Source: Bos javanicus (Eukaryota; Chordata; Mammalia; Artiodactyla; Bovidae). From it: a stretch of DNA of 64,000 nucleotides. Positions within the stretch are counted from its first letter, which is position 1, and each line of letters begins with the position of its first letter. The notes beneath the pieces were generated by a model, which was not told the origin of the DNA, did no database searches, and saw nothing but the letters and a program-made list of their open reading frames with translations. Shown here piece after piece: positions 10,392 through 22,467 of this stretch. Location of the stretch: assembly GCF_032452875.1 (NCBI RefSeq), contig NC_083868.1, positions 96,502,537 through 96,566,536 on the forward strand. Reading direction: 5' to 3'. A program made the position numbers and the translations under genes.

Positions 10392-12275
10392 AGATAAGAA
10401 GGCCTTCTTAACTGAACAATGCAAAGAAACAGAGGGAAAAAAAATAGAATGGGGAAGACTAGAGATCTCTTCAAGAAAATTGGAGATATCAAGATTTCAC
10501 GCAAGGATGGGCATGGTAAAGGACAGAAAGGGCAAGGACTTAACAGAAACAGAAGAGATTAAGAAGAAGTGGCACAGAAGAATACACAGAAGAACTGTAC
10601 CAGAAAAGTCTCAATGACTTGGATAACCACGATGGTGTGGTCACTCATCAAGAGCTGGATATCCTGTAGTGCGAAGTCAGGTGGGTCTTAGGAAGTATTA
10701 CTACAGGCAAAGCTAGAGGAGGTAGTAGAGTTCCAACCGAGCTATTTAAAATCCTAAAAGATGACTCAATAAGTCAGCAAATTTGGAAAACTCAGCAGTG
10801 ACCACAAGACTGGAAAAGGTCAGTTTTCATTCCAGTCCCAAGGAAGGGCAATGCCAAAGAATGTTCAAACTACTGTAAAATTGTGCTCATTTTACATGCT
10901 AGCAAGGTTATGCTCAAAATCCTTCAGGCTAGGTTCAAGCAGTATGTGAACCAAGAACTTTGAGATGTATAAGTTGGGTTTCGAAGAGGCAGAGGAACCA
11001 GAAACCAAATTGTCAACATTCATTGGATCATGGAGAAAGCAAGGGAGTTCCAAAAAACATCTGCTTCTGCTTCATTGACTATGCTAAAGCCTTTGACTAT
11101 GCCGATCACAACAAACGGTGGGAAAAGAGATGAGAGTACCAGACCACCTTACCTGTCTCCTGAGAAACCTGTATGCTGGTCAAGAAGCAACAGGAACCTT
11201 GCATGGAACAACGGACTGGTTCAAAATTGGGAAGGAGTACAACAAGACTGTATATCGTCATCCTGCTTATTTAACATATATGCTGAGCACATCATGTGAA
11301 ATTCTGGGCTGAATGAATCACAAGCTGGAATTACGATTGCCAGAAGAAATATCAACAACCTCAGATATGCAGATGATACCACTTTAATGGCAGAAAGTGA
11401 AGAGGAACTAAAGAGCCTCTTGATGAGAGTGAAAGAGGAGAGTGAAAAAACTGGCTTAAAGCTTAACATTCAAAAGACTAAGATCATAGCATCCAGTCCC
11501 ATCACTTCCTGGCAAATAGAAGGGGAAAAAGTGGAAGCGATGACAAATTTTCTTTTCTTGGGCTCCAAAATCACTGTGGGACAGTGACTGTAGCCATGAA
11601 ATTAAAAGACACTTGCTCCTTGGAGGAACAGCCGTGACAAACCTAGACAGCATATTAAGAAGCAGAGACATCAATTTGCCAACAAAGATCTGTATAGTCA
11701 AAGTTATGGCTTTTCCAGTAGTCATGTACCAATGTGAGAGTTTGATCATAAAGAAGACTGAGAGCTAAAGAATTGATACTTTCAAATCATGGTGCTGGAG
11801 AAAACTCTTTTCTCTTTTTTTAAGCATTTATAAGCAGTGTGATCTTTTCTCTTAAATTTATTTATTTTTAATTGGAGGATAATTACTTTACAATATTGTG
11901 TTGGTTTCTGCCATACAACAATGTGCATCAGCCATAGGTATACATGTGTTCCCTCCCTCTTGGAATGTAAGGATATCAAACCAGTCAATCCTAAAGAAAA
12001 TCAACCCTGAATATTCATGGAAGGACTGTTGCTAAAGCTGAAGCTCCAATACTTTGGCCACTTGATGTGAAGAGGTGACTCATTGGAAAAGACTCTGACG
12101 CTGGAAAAAATTGAAGGCAAAGGAGAAAGTGGCAGCGGGGGATCAGATGGTTAGAGAGGGTCACTGAGTCAATGGACATGAATCTGAGCAAACTCTGTGA
12201 GTTAGTGGAGTATAGAGGAACCTGGTGTACTACAGTCCATGAGGTCAAAAATAGTTGGATACGACTTAGCAACTG
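10392..12275 (+). mobile_element. Diverged BovB copy, interrupted by an L1 3' end
   Basis: Sense BovB can be followed from the pre-RT region (AGAGATCTCTTCAAGAAAAT) through RT to the 3' end at about 12,275. Frames are broken throughout; the longest pieces encode SEEELKSLLMRVKEESEKTGL-type residues. At about 11,806-11,960 the body is split by an antisense L1 3' end, after which BovB resumes (GGATATCAAACCAGTCAATC). High divergence suggests an old copy. Confidence 0.85.
11812..11960 (-). mobile_element. L1 3' end fragment inside BovB
   Basis: Reads as an L1 3' end on the minus strand (CACAATATTGTAAAGTAATT in reverse). It shares its core with the fragment at 27,655-27,745. Exact edges are unclear. 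Confidence 0.7.
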
Positions 12276-12399
12276 AATGACAACATCAACAAATACACAG
12301 ACTTATGGCAAAACAGAATTAAAAACTCAGCAGTCACAACTATATAAAAGTAATTAACACTTGATAAAATGGGTATTTCAAACAAGTGGAAAGTATACG

Positions 12400-12572
12400 T
12401 GCTGTGCTTAGTTGCTCAGTCATCTCTGACTCTTTGCGACCTCATGATTCTCCAGGCAAGAATACTGGAGTGGGTTGCCATGCCCTCCTCCAGGGGATCT
12501 TCCCAACCCAGGGATCAAACTGGGGTCTCTTGCATTGCAGACGGATTCTTTACCAGCTGAGCTACCAGGGAA
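12400..12572 (-). mobile_element. Bov-tA type SINE
   Basis: Antisense Bov-A segment (TCTCCAGGCAAGAATACTGG) joined to a tRNA-like head ending CAGCTGAGCTACCAGGGA. Part of the Bov-A region is deleted. Confidence 0.85.
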
Positions 12573-12611
12573 ATTATATATAACATGACAAATGTTACAG
12601 AATATATGCTT

Positions 12612-12830
12612 GTGCAGTGCTGAGTTGATTTAGTCCTGCCCAACTCTTTGTGACCCTATGGACTGTAGCCCTCCAGGCTCTTCTGTCCATAGGGTTTTCC
12701 AGGCAAGAATACTGGAGTGGGTTGCCATGCCATCCAGGGGATCTTCCCAACCCAGGGATTGAACCCACGTCTCTTTAATATCCTGCATTGGCAGGAGAGT
12801 TCTTTACCACTAGTGCCACCTGGGAAGCCC
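12612..12830 (-). mobile_element. Bov-tA type SINE
   Basis: Antisense copy with Bov-A body and tRNA-like head; the head ends GCCACCTGGGAAGCCC at about 12,830. Confidence 0.88.
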
Positions 12831-12879
12831 GAAAATATACTAACAAGTTAGAAAAAATAAAGTTAGATGCCTACTTCAC

Positions 12880-12882
<3 letters not shown>

Positions 12883-12911
<29 letters not shown>

Positions 12912-13165
12912 CGCTTTAGTCGTGTCCGACTCTGTGTGACCCCATAGACGGCAGCCCACTAGGCTTCCCATCCCTGGGATTCTCCAGGCAAGAACACTGG
13001 AGTGGGTGGCCATTTCCTTCTCCAATGCATGAAAGTGAAAAGTGTAAGTGAAGTCGCTCAGTCGTGTCTGACTCTAGCAACCCCATGGACTGCAGCCTAC
13101 CAGGCTCCTCCGTCCATGGGATTTTCTAGGCAAAAGTACTGGAGTGGGGTGCCATTGCCTTCTCC
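12883..13165 (-). mobile_element. Bov-A2 SINE with expanded AGC tail
   Basis: Antisense dimer of two Bov-A units. Its tail appears here as ten CTG triplets (12,881-12,910). The duplication ACTTCACACT at 12,873-12,882 and 13,166-13,175 brackets it exactly. Confidence 0.92.
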
Positions 13166-13189
13166 ACTTCACACTAGCCAAAACAATTA

Positions 13190-14375
13190 GCTGCAAATGG
13201 AGAAAAGTGCCAAATTTGGAAAACAACAACTAGAAGGAACAAAAGAAATTTTTGTTACCAGTGGATCTATTGTAAAAGAAATTCTAAAGACATTTTCTAA
13301 GCATTTTTTCAGGTTGAAGGAATAATACAAATTATTATGATCGCAATGGTGGTTTATTAAAATATATATTTGTCTAAACATAGAACTGTATATCAAATAG
13401 AGTGAATTTTAATGTATAAAGTTTATGAAAAGTAAATTTAGTGTTTTGTAAAAGCTGGATAAAACAAAAGGCAATGTCTTCTTATTATCTCAGATTATTT
13501 GAAGAGAGATTTTTTTCCCATCTTTTTCTACATCTGGCCAGTCATCAAAACATGAATAAAAACCAAACAAATTAAGCCTTGTTTATTCTGTTAATTACAG
13601 GTGACTTGCAGTAGAAAAGGAATATGCCAATCAACAAAATCCAGAGGTAATTCTGAAGCACAATTTGAACTTCTCTTCACAGTCTCTGAGCTGACACTCA
13701 AAACCTTTTCCCAGAACAGTCAAAGAGGCTTGACTGAGTTTCAGCATCATTGCCAGACCTTCCCAGGTGGAGCCATTAACAATCAGTGAAATGGACCCAA
13801 AAAAGAGAAAAGGAACACGAGTTTCAAAAATCTGCTAACTGCATCATCAATTTCTGAATGATTGAGAGCCGACTAGAAATGCCTTGGTAGCACTTTTCCT
13901 GTCTCACACACCTGTCACACTGTAGCAGAAATGAGCCTGCAACAATGATCTCATGATACTGTGTAACCCTGAGGCCAGGATGAGGCTCTATCTGACTGGA
14001 ATTGTCAGCCATCAATCTGCACTATCAGGAATGTCTGTACCCAGAGCCTCTGGCCACCAATTCTACTTTAGACTTGTTCCCAAGTGACACTGCTGATTAT
14101 TTTTATCTCCTAACGTTATTGTTTAACTAGTTCACTAATGATTAAGACAATTTCAAAGACTGAGCAAGCCCCACTAACTAAAAGGCTGTTGCACTCTAGT
14201 TAAGATAGAAAGGGTGTCCACTGCCTGCAATTAGCTGATAATGCATTATAACTAATAGTACTTTGGGAAAGTGTCCTGTCAGCGGGAGCCCTGGGGTTGT
14301 TTTCCTAATGCTTGAAGATCATCCCATCAGTGCTTTTCTGTTTCATTGGATTAAGTGGTTGGTGCTGTACTAACC
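13190..14375. other. Mostly unique intergenic DNA
   Basis: No gene is recognised. The first 150 bases have a weak L1-like look. From about 13,600 to 14,350 I see no familiar repeat. That stretch contains AT-rich motifs such as GTTTAACTAG, TAATGATTAA and GCAATTAGC, the kind bound by homeodomain factors, but nothing proves function. Confidence 0.5.
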
Positions 14376-14380
14376 CTGAT

Positions 14381-14572
14381 TTTTTTTTTTTTTTTTTGAG
14401 TGGACCAGTTTTTAAAGTCTTCATTGAATTTGTTACAATATTGCTTCTGTTTTATGTTTTGGCTTTTTGGCCCTGAGGCATGTGTGATATCTTAGCTCCC
14501 CAGCCAGGTATGGAACCCACACCTCCAATATGGGAATGTGAAGTCTTAATCGATGAACCACCAGAGAAGTCC
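14381..14572 (-). mobile_element. CHR-type tRNA-derived SINE
   Basis: T-run at the left (A-tail in reverse), then TTTTGGCTTTTTGGCCCTGA and a degraded tRNA-like head ending CCACCAGAGAAGTCC. Confidence 0.8.
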
Positions 14573-14930
14573 TCCTACTCTGATTCTTCTAAATTCTGAA
14601 AGTAATTTGGGTTCTGATTCCACAAACTCACAGAATTTTCTTCATTAGCATTTTCTTGAACTGTGATGTGGAGTGCTGTGATGATAAAAGTGGATAACCA
14701 CCTTCCTATTTACTCATCTCCAGTTCTGCCTTGCAAAAGCATATCTATCTCAGCAGGAGGGCATGGTCAAGGAAAATCCAGGAGAAGTCAGAACAATATT
14801 TCATCTACCCCATTAAGTATTTCTCCATTTGCTTTCTCCATCCCATGCTTACTTTCTTTAATTTTTATCTCCCAGTGTATAGGATCTGCTGTTTCCATTA
14901 TTTGTCTAATAAGTATATTTTGTATCCATT

Positions 14931-17160
14931 TCAGTTCAGTTCAGTTGCTCAGTCGTGTCCTACTCTTTGCAACCCCATGAATCGCAGCACGCCAGGCCTC
15001 CCTGTCCATCACCAACTCCCGGAGTTCAGTCCATCAAGTCAGTGATACCATCCAGCCATCTCATCCTCTGTCATCCCCTTCTCCTCCTGCCCCCAATCTC
15101 TCGAGCATCAGAGTCTTTTCCAGTGAGTCAACTCTTGGCATGAGGTGGCCAAAGTACTGGAGTTTCAGCTTTAGCATCAGTCTTTCCAAAGAAATCCCAG
15201 GGCTGATCTCCTTCAGAATGGACTGGTTGGATCTCCTTGCAGTCCAAGGGACTCTCAAGAGTCTTCTCCAACACCACAGTTCAAAAGCATCAATTCTTCG
15301 GCGCTCAGCTTTCTTCACGATTCAACTCTCACATCCATACATGACCACTGGAAAAACCATAGTCTTGACTAGACGGACCTTTGTTGGCAAAGTAATGTCT
15401 CTGCTTTTCAATATGCTATCTAGGTTGGTCATAACTTTCCTTCCAAGGAGTAAGCGTCTTTAAATTTCATGGCTGCAGTCACCATCTGCACTGATTTTGG
15501 AGCCCCCCTCCCTCAAAAAAAATAAAGTCTGACACTGTTTCCACTGTTTCCCCATCTATTTCCCATGAATTGATGGGAACAGATGCCATGATCTTCGTTT
15601 TCTGAATGTTGAGCTTTAGCCAACTTTTTCACTCTCCACTTTACTTTCATCAAGAGGCTCTTTAGTTCCTCTTCACTTTCTGCCATAAGGGTGGTGTCAT
15701 CTGCATATCTGAGGTTATTGATATTTCTCCCGGCAATCTTGATTCCAGCTTGTGCTTCTTCCAGTCCAGCGTTTCTCGTGATGTACTCTGCATAGAAGTT
15801 AAATAAGCAGGGTGACAATACACAGCCTTGATGTACTCCTTTTCCTATTTGGAACCAGTCTGTTGTTCCATGTCCAGTTCTAACTGTTGCTTCCTGACCT
15901 GCATATAGGTTTCTCAAGAGGCAGGTCAGGTAGTCTGGTATTCCCATCTCTTGAAGAATTTTCCACAGTGTATTGTGATCCACACAGTCAAAGGCTTTGG
16001 CATAGTCAATAAAGCAGAAATAGATGTTTTTCTGGAACTCTCTTCCTTTTTCTATGATCCAGCAGATGTCGGCAATTTGATCTCTGGTTCCTCTGCCTTT
16101 TCTAAAAACCAGCTTGAACATTAGGAAGTTCACAGTTCACATATTGCTGAAGCCTGACTTGGAGAATTTAGAGCATTACTTTACTAGCCTGTGAGATGAG
16201 TGCAATTGTGCAGTAGTTTGAGCATTCTTTGGCATTGCCTTTCTTTGGGATTGGAATGAAAACTGACCTTTTCCAGTCCTGTGGCCACTGCTGAGTTTTC
16301 CAAATTTGCTGGCATATTGAGTGCAGCACTTTCACAGCATCATCTTCCAGGATTTGAAATAGCTCAACTGGAATTCCATCACCTCCACTAGCTTTGTTTG
16401 TAGTGATGCTTTCTAAGGCCCACTTGACTTCACATTCCAGGATGTCTGGCTCTAGGTGAGTGATCACACCATCGTGGTTATCTGGGACAGGAAGATCTTT
16501 TTTTATATAGTTCTTCTGTGTATTCTTGCCACCTCTTCTGCTTCTGTTAGGTCCATACCATTTCTGTCCTTTATCGAGCCCATCTTTGCATGAAATGTCC
16601 CCTTCGTATCTCTAATTTTCTTGAAGAGATCTCTAGTCTTTCCCATTCTGTTGTTTTCCTCTATTTCTTTGCATTGATCGCTGAAGAAGGCTTTCTTATG
16701 TCTCCTTGCTACTCTTCGGAGCTCTGCATTCAGATGCTTATATCTTTCCTTTGCTCCTTTGCTTTTCGCTTCTCTTCTTTTCACAGCTATTTGTAAGGCC
16801 TCCCCAGACAGCCATTTTGCATTTTTGCATTTCTTTTCCATGGGGATGGTCTTGATCCCTGTCTCCTGTACAATGTCACGAACCTCCGTCCATAGTTCAT
16901 CAGGCACTCTATCTATCAGATCTAGTCCCTTAAATCTATTTCTCACTTCCACTGTATAATCATAAGGGATTTGATCTAGGTCATACCTGAATGGTCTACT
17001 GGTTTTCCCTACTTTCTTCAATTTAAGTCTGAATTTGGCAATAAGAAGTTCATGATCTATAAGCCACAGTCAGCTCCTGGTCTTGTTTTTGTTGACTGTA
17101 TAGAGCTTCTCCATCTTTGGCTGCAAAGAATATAATCAATCTGATTTCTGTGTATTTTGG
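14931..17160 (-). mobile_element. BovB LINE, 5'-truncated
   Basis: Antisense BovB starting with the TTCAGTTCAG 3' tail, through the C-terminal region and RT, into the endonuclease-RT linker near 17,160. No clear target duplication was found. Confidence 0.9.
15061..17021 (-). pseudogene. BovB reverse transcriptase pseudogene
   Basis: Minus-strand pieces in protein order: 16,503-17,021 (linker, DLDQIPYDYTVEVRNRFKGL onward), 16,168-16,467 (RT N-terminal, NKASGGDGIPVELFQ), 15,513-16,133 (RT core with FIDYAKAFDCVDH, GKGVHQGCVLSP and RYADDTTLMAE), and 15,061-15,318 (C-terminal [20 protein letters not shown]). Frameshifts separate the pieces, so no complete polyprotein is possible. Catalytic aspartates of the palm (FIDYA and YADD) are still present. 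Confidence 0.88.
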
Positions 17161-17228
17161 TGTATATATTTTGCATATAGGGTGCTAAAAGTATATTTTC
17201 TATATAGGGAAACCAATCTTGGATGTCT

Positions 17229-17825
17229 TACAAGCCTCTGGGCCATGGGCAGGCAACTCCTGGCAGATCCCAGAGCTTGCTCAAACTCATGTTCATCCAG
17301 TCAGTGATGCCATCCAGCTATCTCATCTTCTGTCATCCCCTTCTCCTGCCTTCGATCTTGCCCAGCATTAGGGTCTTTTCCAATGAGTCAGTTCTTTGCA
17401 TCAGATGGCCAAAGTATTGGAGCTTCAGCTTCAGCATCAGTCCTTCCAGTGAGTATTCAGGACTGAGTTCCTTTAGGATTGATTAGTGTGATCTCCTAGC
17501 AGTCCAAGGGACTCTCAAAAGTCTTTTCCAACACCACAGTTCAAAAGCATCAGTTCTTCGGCACTCAGCTTTCTTTATGGCCCAATTCTCACATCCATAC
17601 ATGACTACTGGAAAATCCATAGCTTTGACTAGACGGACCTTTGTTGGCAAAGTAATGTCTCTGCTTTTTTTATATGCTGTCTAGGTTTGTCATAGCTTTT
17701 CTTCCAAGGAGCAAGAGTCTTTTAATTTCATGGCTACAGTCACTGTCTGCAATGATTTTGGAGCCCAAGAATATAAAGTCTCTCACTGTTCCCTTTGTTT
17801 CCCCATCTATTTCCCCATCTATTAG
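17229..17825 (-). mobile_element. Second BovB 3' fragment
   Basis: A separate antisense BovB 3' end starts about 70 bp after the previous copy; it repeats the same 3' region (GATGCCATCCAGCTATCTCA) and ends in the CCCATCTATT segment. It is more diverged than its neighbour. Confidence 0.85.
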
Positions 17826-18109
17826 ATCCTGGCCATGTGACCGGGATCTAAGGGAAGGCAATCCAACATGGTTCTTAGTAAGCATGGAATGTCAAGCAAG
17901 GGGAGTTGTTATAACTTGAGGTATCTAGTAACTTTAGGCTCTAAGATTGTTTCAGATTGGAACATTCCAACCATAGATATGTTAGGCCAGAATTTGGGGC
18001 CTGGGGAGGTCATCTTGTTACTATATGGTTACTATGTATATCTCTACATTGATATATTACAGCAGTTGTAATAAAAATAATGATGATGAGAATAATAACA
18101 ATAATAATT

Positions 18110-18220
18110 TGATGAGCACTTTGCATGTTTGTTATAAACGTTTTCTCATTTATACCTTACAGTGCTCCTATAAAGTAAACACTTAAAGATGAGAAGACCA
18201 AGATTCACAGAGATACACAT
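18110..18220 (-). mobile_element. MIR SINE fragment
   Basis: Contains TTTCTCATTTATACCTTACA and AAAGATGAGAAGACCAAGAT, the reverse complement of the MIR core and tail. An AAT-rich run precedes it. Confidence 0.6.
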
Positions 18221-18504
18221 GGACTTTCTGCACTTTTGCCCTTCCAGTTTCCCTGCCTGGGACACACACTTGCCAGTCACCTGGATCACTCCTGTTCACC
18301 CTTCAGGATGCAGTTGTAGTGTTCCTTATTCTAGAAAGCAGGCCCAACTCCCCTTCCTGGAGCCTCCTCTGGGCTAGACACCCTTCCTCTCTTTTCCCCA
18401 GTCCTCTACATGACCTCTGCAAAGCACTCACTCCATCGTATTAAAATGTTCTTAGATGTCTCTTCCACTAGTGCAGGCTGTGCTTTGCTATGAATATGTT
18501 GTTT

Positions 18505-19345
18505 AGTTGCTTAGTCATGTGTGACTCTTTGAGACCCCATGGACTGCAGCATGCCAGGCTTCTCTGTCCTTCACTATCTCCTGGAGCTTGCTGAAACTCA
18601 TGTCCATTGAGTCGGTGATGCCATCCAACTATCTCATCTTCTGTCTTCCCCTTTTCCTCCTGCCTTCTATCTTTCCCAGAATCAGGGTCTTTTCCAGTGA
18701 GTCGGCTCTTTGCATCAGGTGGCCAAAGTATTGGAGCTTCAGCTTCAGCAGCAGTCTTTCCAATGAATATTCAGGGTTGATTTCCTTTAGAATTGACTGG
18801 TTTGATCTCCTTGCAGTTCAAGGGACTATCAAGAGTCTTCTCCAACACCACAGTTTGAAACCATTAATTCTTTGATGCTCAGCCTTCTTTATGGTCCAAC
18901 TTTCACATCCATACATGACAACTGGAAATACCATAGCTTTGACTGCTGCTAAGTCATGTCAGTCGTGTCCGACTCTGTGCGACCCCATAGAGGGCAGTCC
19001 ACCAGGCTCCCCCTTCCCTGGGATTCTCCAGGCAAGAACACTGGAGTGGGTTGCCATTTCCTTCTCCAATGCATGAAAGTGAAAAGTGAAAGTGAAGTCT
19101 CTCAGTTGTGTCCAACTCTTAGTGACCCCATGGACTGCAGCCTACCAGGCTCCTCCGTCCATGGCAGTTTCCAGGTAAGAGTACTGGAGTGGGTCGCCAG
19201 TGCGTTCTCCATAGCTTTGACTAGACAGACCTTTTTTGGCAAAGTAATATCTCTGCTTTTTAATATACTGTCTAGGTTTATCATAGCTTTTTTCCCCAAG
19301 GAGCAGCAGTCTTTTAATTTCATGGCTGCCTGTCTCCTTTCTTTC
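18505..19345 (-). mobile_element. BovB 3' fragment split by a Bov-A2
   Basis: Antisense BovB occupies 18,505-18,944 and resumes at 19,210-19,345. The break is exactly filled by a Bov-A2. Confidence 0.9.
18945..19209 (-). mobile_element. Bov-A2 nested in BovB
   Basis: Bounded by CATAGCTTTGACT at 18,932-18,944 and 19,210-19,222, which is BovB sequence duplicated on insertion. Tail (GCTGCTAAGTC in this orientation) at the left. Confidence 0.93.
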
Positions 19346-19741
19346 CAGAGGTGCTTCATACTGGGCAGAAATGATTAGAATGAGTACTACTCAGTAGAAA
19401 GAGTACAGTGCCTCGTACTGAGTAGGTACTCAAATACTTGGGGAATCACAAATTAAATAAAAGCTTTAAGTAGCATACAGGTGATTAGACCGAGGATCCT
19501 TTAAGATTCAGTTATGAGACACTACTGTTTTGAGATTCAGATTTGAGCCTGGTTGGCTTGAATAGATGATGCTGAAATTAACTGAGAAATAAAAGCAAGA
19601 GCAAGATAAGGCAGTAGTTTTGAATTCAAATGACCAAAAGAAATTACCCCTTCTAAGTTGGTAAACTCACCTAAAAGTTGAGGACCTACTTTTTTTAAAA
19701 GGAAAAAAGGAGTGTATTATAATGATTTTTCTATACTATTT

Positions 19742-19950
19742 GTGTTCTTAGTCACTCAGTCATGTCCGACTCTTTGCAATCCCATGGACTGTAGCCCACC
19801 AGGCTCCTCTGTCCATGGGGATTCCCCAGGCAAGAATTCTGGAGTGGGTTGCCATGCCCTCTTCCAGGGGATCTTCCCCACCCAGGGATCAAACCCAGGT
19901 CTCCTGCATTGCAGGCAGATTCTTTACCAATTGAGCCACAGGGGAAGCCC
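19742..19950 (-). mobile_element. Bov-tA SINE
   Basis: Antisense Bov-A body plus tRNA-like head ending GAGCCACAGGGGAAGCCC. TTTCTATA on both sides is a likely target duplication. Confidence 0.88.
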
Positions 19951-21170
19951 TTTCTATATACTGTACTACTTCTAATTTTCAAATGTAAATCTTTATGCAA
20001 TTGCTAGGAATTATAGTAGTTTGACCCTAAAAATAATCCAACTTGAGTCATATCTTCAAAGAATAAGCTGTTCAGTTACATAACTCAGATTATATATTGA
20101 AGGACATGAAAATGCTACACAGGAGGGGAGGGTGAGCCCCTCTGTGTTACTGAATGGCCACTGCAGCAGCAGAAGTGGGCCTGCCAGTCTCCATTCACAG
20201 TCTTGATTTACCTTAGACCTCTGCCGACTACCCCTGTTATCTTCACCAAGGTGCCTCATGGAGTGGTCATTCTTTTCTGCCATCTGAGGGCTTTATGAAT
20301 TGTAAACCAATTCAAAACTGATAAGCACACATCAACTCTGTTCCAAAGCATACTTGTTTCTATTAGCCTAAAATTTGCCATAAACCTTTCATACTAGGAA
20401 ATCCTTGGTGAGAATGTCTCTCAGTCAAAAGCATATTTAGTTCAGTTAAACCTTGGAAACCAGCTTAACAAAATGCAGCATGGTTTCTTTTGTTTCTAAT
20501 ATCTCTTCATTGCAGGAGTCCCTGGTCGAGGGCTGGTTTTGATTGCCAATGTCATAATCTAAATTTCATCACAAGTACTAACTGATTCAATAGTAACAAA
20601 GGAGAATGATCCCCAGTTCTCTCTTGTAGAGCCAAGTTTAATCTGAGTGTTGTGGGAATATTAATTCCTTTGCAGAATTCACTGCAAGATAATGTGCTCA
20701 TGTTCTTACGCAAATCTGTATCAAGTTGGGTTTGCCAATAAGTTTCACTATAGTAGAAAATCAAAGTTTAATGTGCCTGTGTTCACGTGCTTTCAAAATG
20801 CATTTCAGAGTCCACTTGTAGTACAGATAAGCTATGAAGTCTGCTATTCTGGATTTTATCCAGGGAACTCTTTGCAATCAAGAGGCTGTGTGGTTATTGT
20901 AACTTGTGAAAATCACCCCTCCTTAGCTGTCCATTTCTGTTAGAAAGCTCTAAATGTTGGAATCGACTTCATTAAACTGAACCAACAGTTGCCTCCCTGA
21001 AATTTCTCCATTTTTTTAAGGTGGAAATATCTTCCAGGTAAAAGCTAAAGGAGCCCAATTTCAGCCTATAATGAAGAATAACTTTCTAACAATCAAAAGC
21101 TTTGGTGGACAGTGAGTTTCCTATTAACATGATCATTGCATGAATTGAGTGTACATGAATTATATGCATA
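19951..21170. other. Unique intergenic DNA
   Basis: No gene or recognisable repeat is seen. Short open frames here lack any familiar protein pattern. Confidence 0.5.
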
Positions 21171-21171
21171 G

Positions 21172-21535
21172 AGGCTCCTCCACTTATGGTGGGGTAACAT
21201 TCCAATAAACCCATCATAAGCTGGAAACATCATAAGTTGAAAATACTTTATACACTTAACCAATTGAACATCACAGCTTAGCCTAGCCTATCTTAAATGT
21301 GTTCGAACATAGGATACATAGGGTATTAGTTGTTTACCCTTGTGACTTCATTGACTGGGAGCTGAGACTCACTGCCACTGCCCAACATCATGAAGGAGTA
21401 TCATACCACATATTGCTAGCCTGGGAAAAGATCAAAATTCAAAGTCCAGCTTCCACTGAACACCTATTACTTTTGCATCAGTTTTCAGTTAAAGTAAAAA
21501 AATCTTAAGTTGAACCACTGTAGGTTGAGTATCAT
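21172..21535 (+). mobile_element. Old DNA-transposon-like repeat with terminal inverted character
   Basis: Begins CTCCACTTATGGTGGGGTAA, contains CATCATAAGTTGAAAAT and TTAGCCTAGCCTATCTTAAA, and ends CTTAAGTTGAACCACTGTAG. This resembles a common mammalian nonautonomous DNA transposon, but I cannot name the family with certainty. Confidence 0.5.
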
Positions 21536-22215
21536 ATACTATATGCCTGAAATCATATGTGCAGACCCTAAATGAGTAGAGCCAGGACTCACATTCAGGC
21601 AGTCTAACTACACTGATCATACTGCAGAGCCCTGTGTATTGCATTACCAGCTGACACGGAAAATTGCAGCAGCAAAAGAGGTTTGAGCTAAATGACATCT
21701 GAAGTCTTTACTCAGCATGAGAATATATGGCACAGGAAATTCTCATGCAATGTGAACATTTCCCCTTAACTACCCTTCCTCAAAGTCTGGAATAGTTGTC
21801 TCTTACAAGCCTCCTTGGATGAGTGTACTTCTATAATGGCACCTGTCCAAAGTCTTTATGATTATTTATTGTGTTTCTCTCACATGAAACTATACTTCCT
21901 CAGATTAACGATTACGTGTACCTTCGTCATCATCATATCCTGAGTATACTGCACAGATCCTGGCACAAAGTAGGCAGTCAGTAGTATTTGTAAAATAAAC
22001 GAATGAAGGATATAATGAACCAGTGGTAACATTCTGTTGTTCTACAATTTAAATGGCTGTCTTACTGCAGAACTAGATCCTGGAATGAAACCTAGGGAAT
22101 AAAAGACAGATGCACACATGCTAGAAGTTAAGGGTCTTTTATGCTTTTATGCTTATTATATGCTGCTTACTAGTGAAAGAATATAAATATTTAACAGTAG
22201 GAAATTAGTTAAATA

Positions 22216-22325
22216 AATTATGATCTGTTCACCCAGTGGAATATTAGACTTCTATTAAAAAATGATGCTGAATTATGATCTGTTCACCCAGTGGAATATT
22301 AGACTTCTATTAAAAAATGATGCTG
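22216..22325 (+). repeat. Perfect 55-bp tandem duplication
   Basis: Units 22,216-22,270 and 22,271-22,325 are identical (start AATTATGATCTG, end AATGATGCTG). Perfect identity inside a very old L1M indicates a recent local duplication or an assembly artefact. Confidence 0.95.
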
Positions 22326-22467
22326 AAAACTAATGGATTAGCATGGAAGTATATTCTCAATACATTAAATATTTTAAAAAATTAAAACCATTTTTTGTGC
22401 ATGCATGTCAGAAAGGAAAGGAGAAACAAAATGGTACATACAGTACACATAAAAATTGTGAAAGGAT

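Noticed and set aside
12400..13165. CRISPR-like array from three similar units in a row
   Set aside because: The similar units are three independent Bov-family SINEs. At least the third has its own exact target duplications, and no uniform repeats, spacers or cas genes exist.
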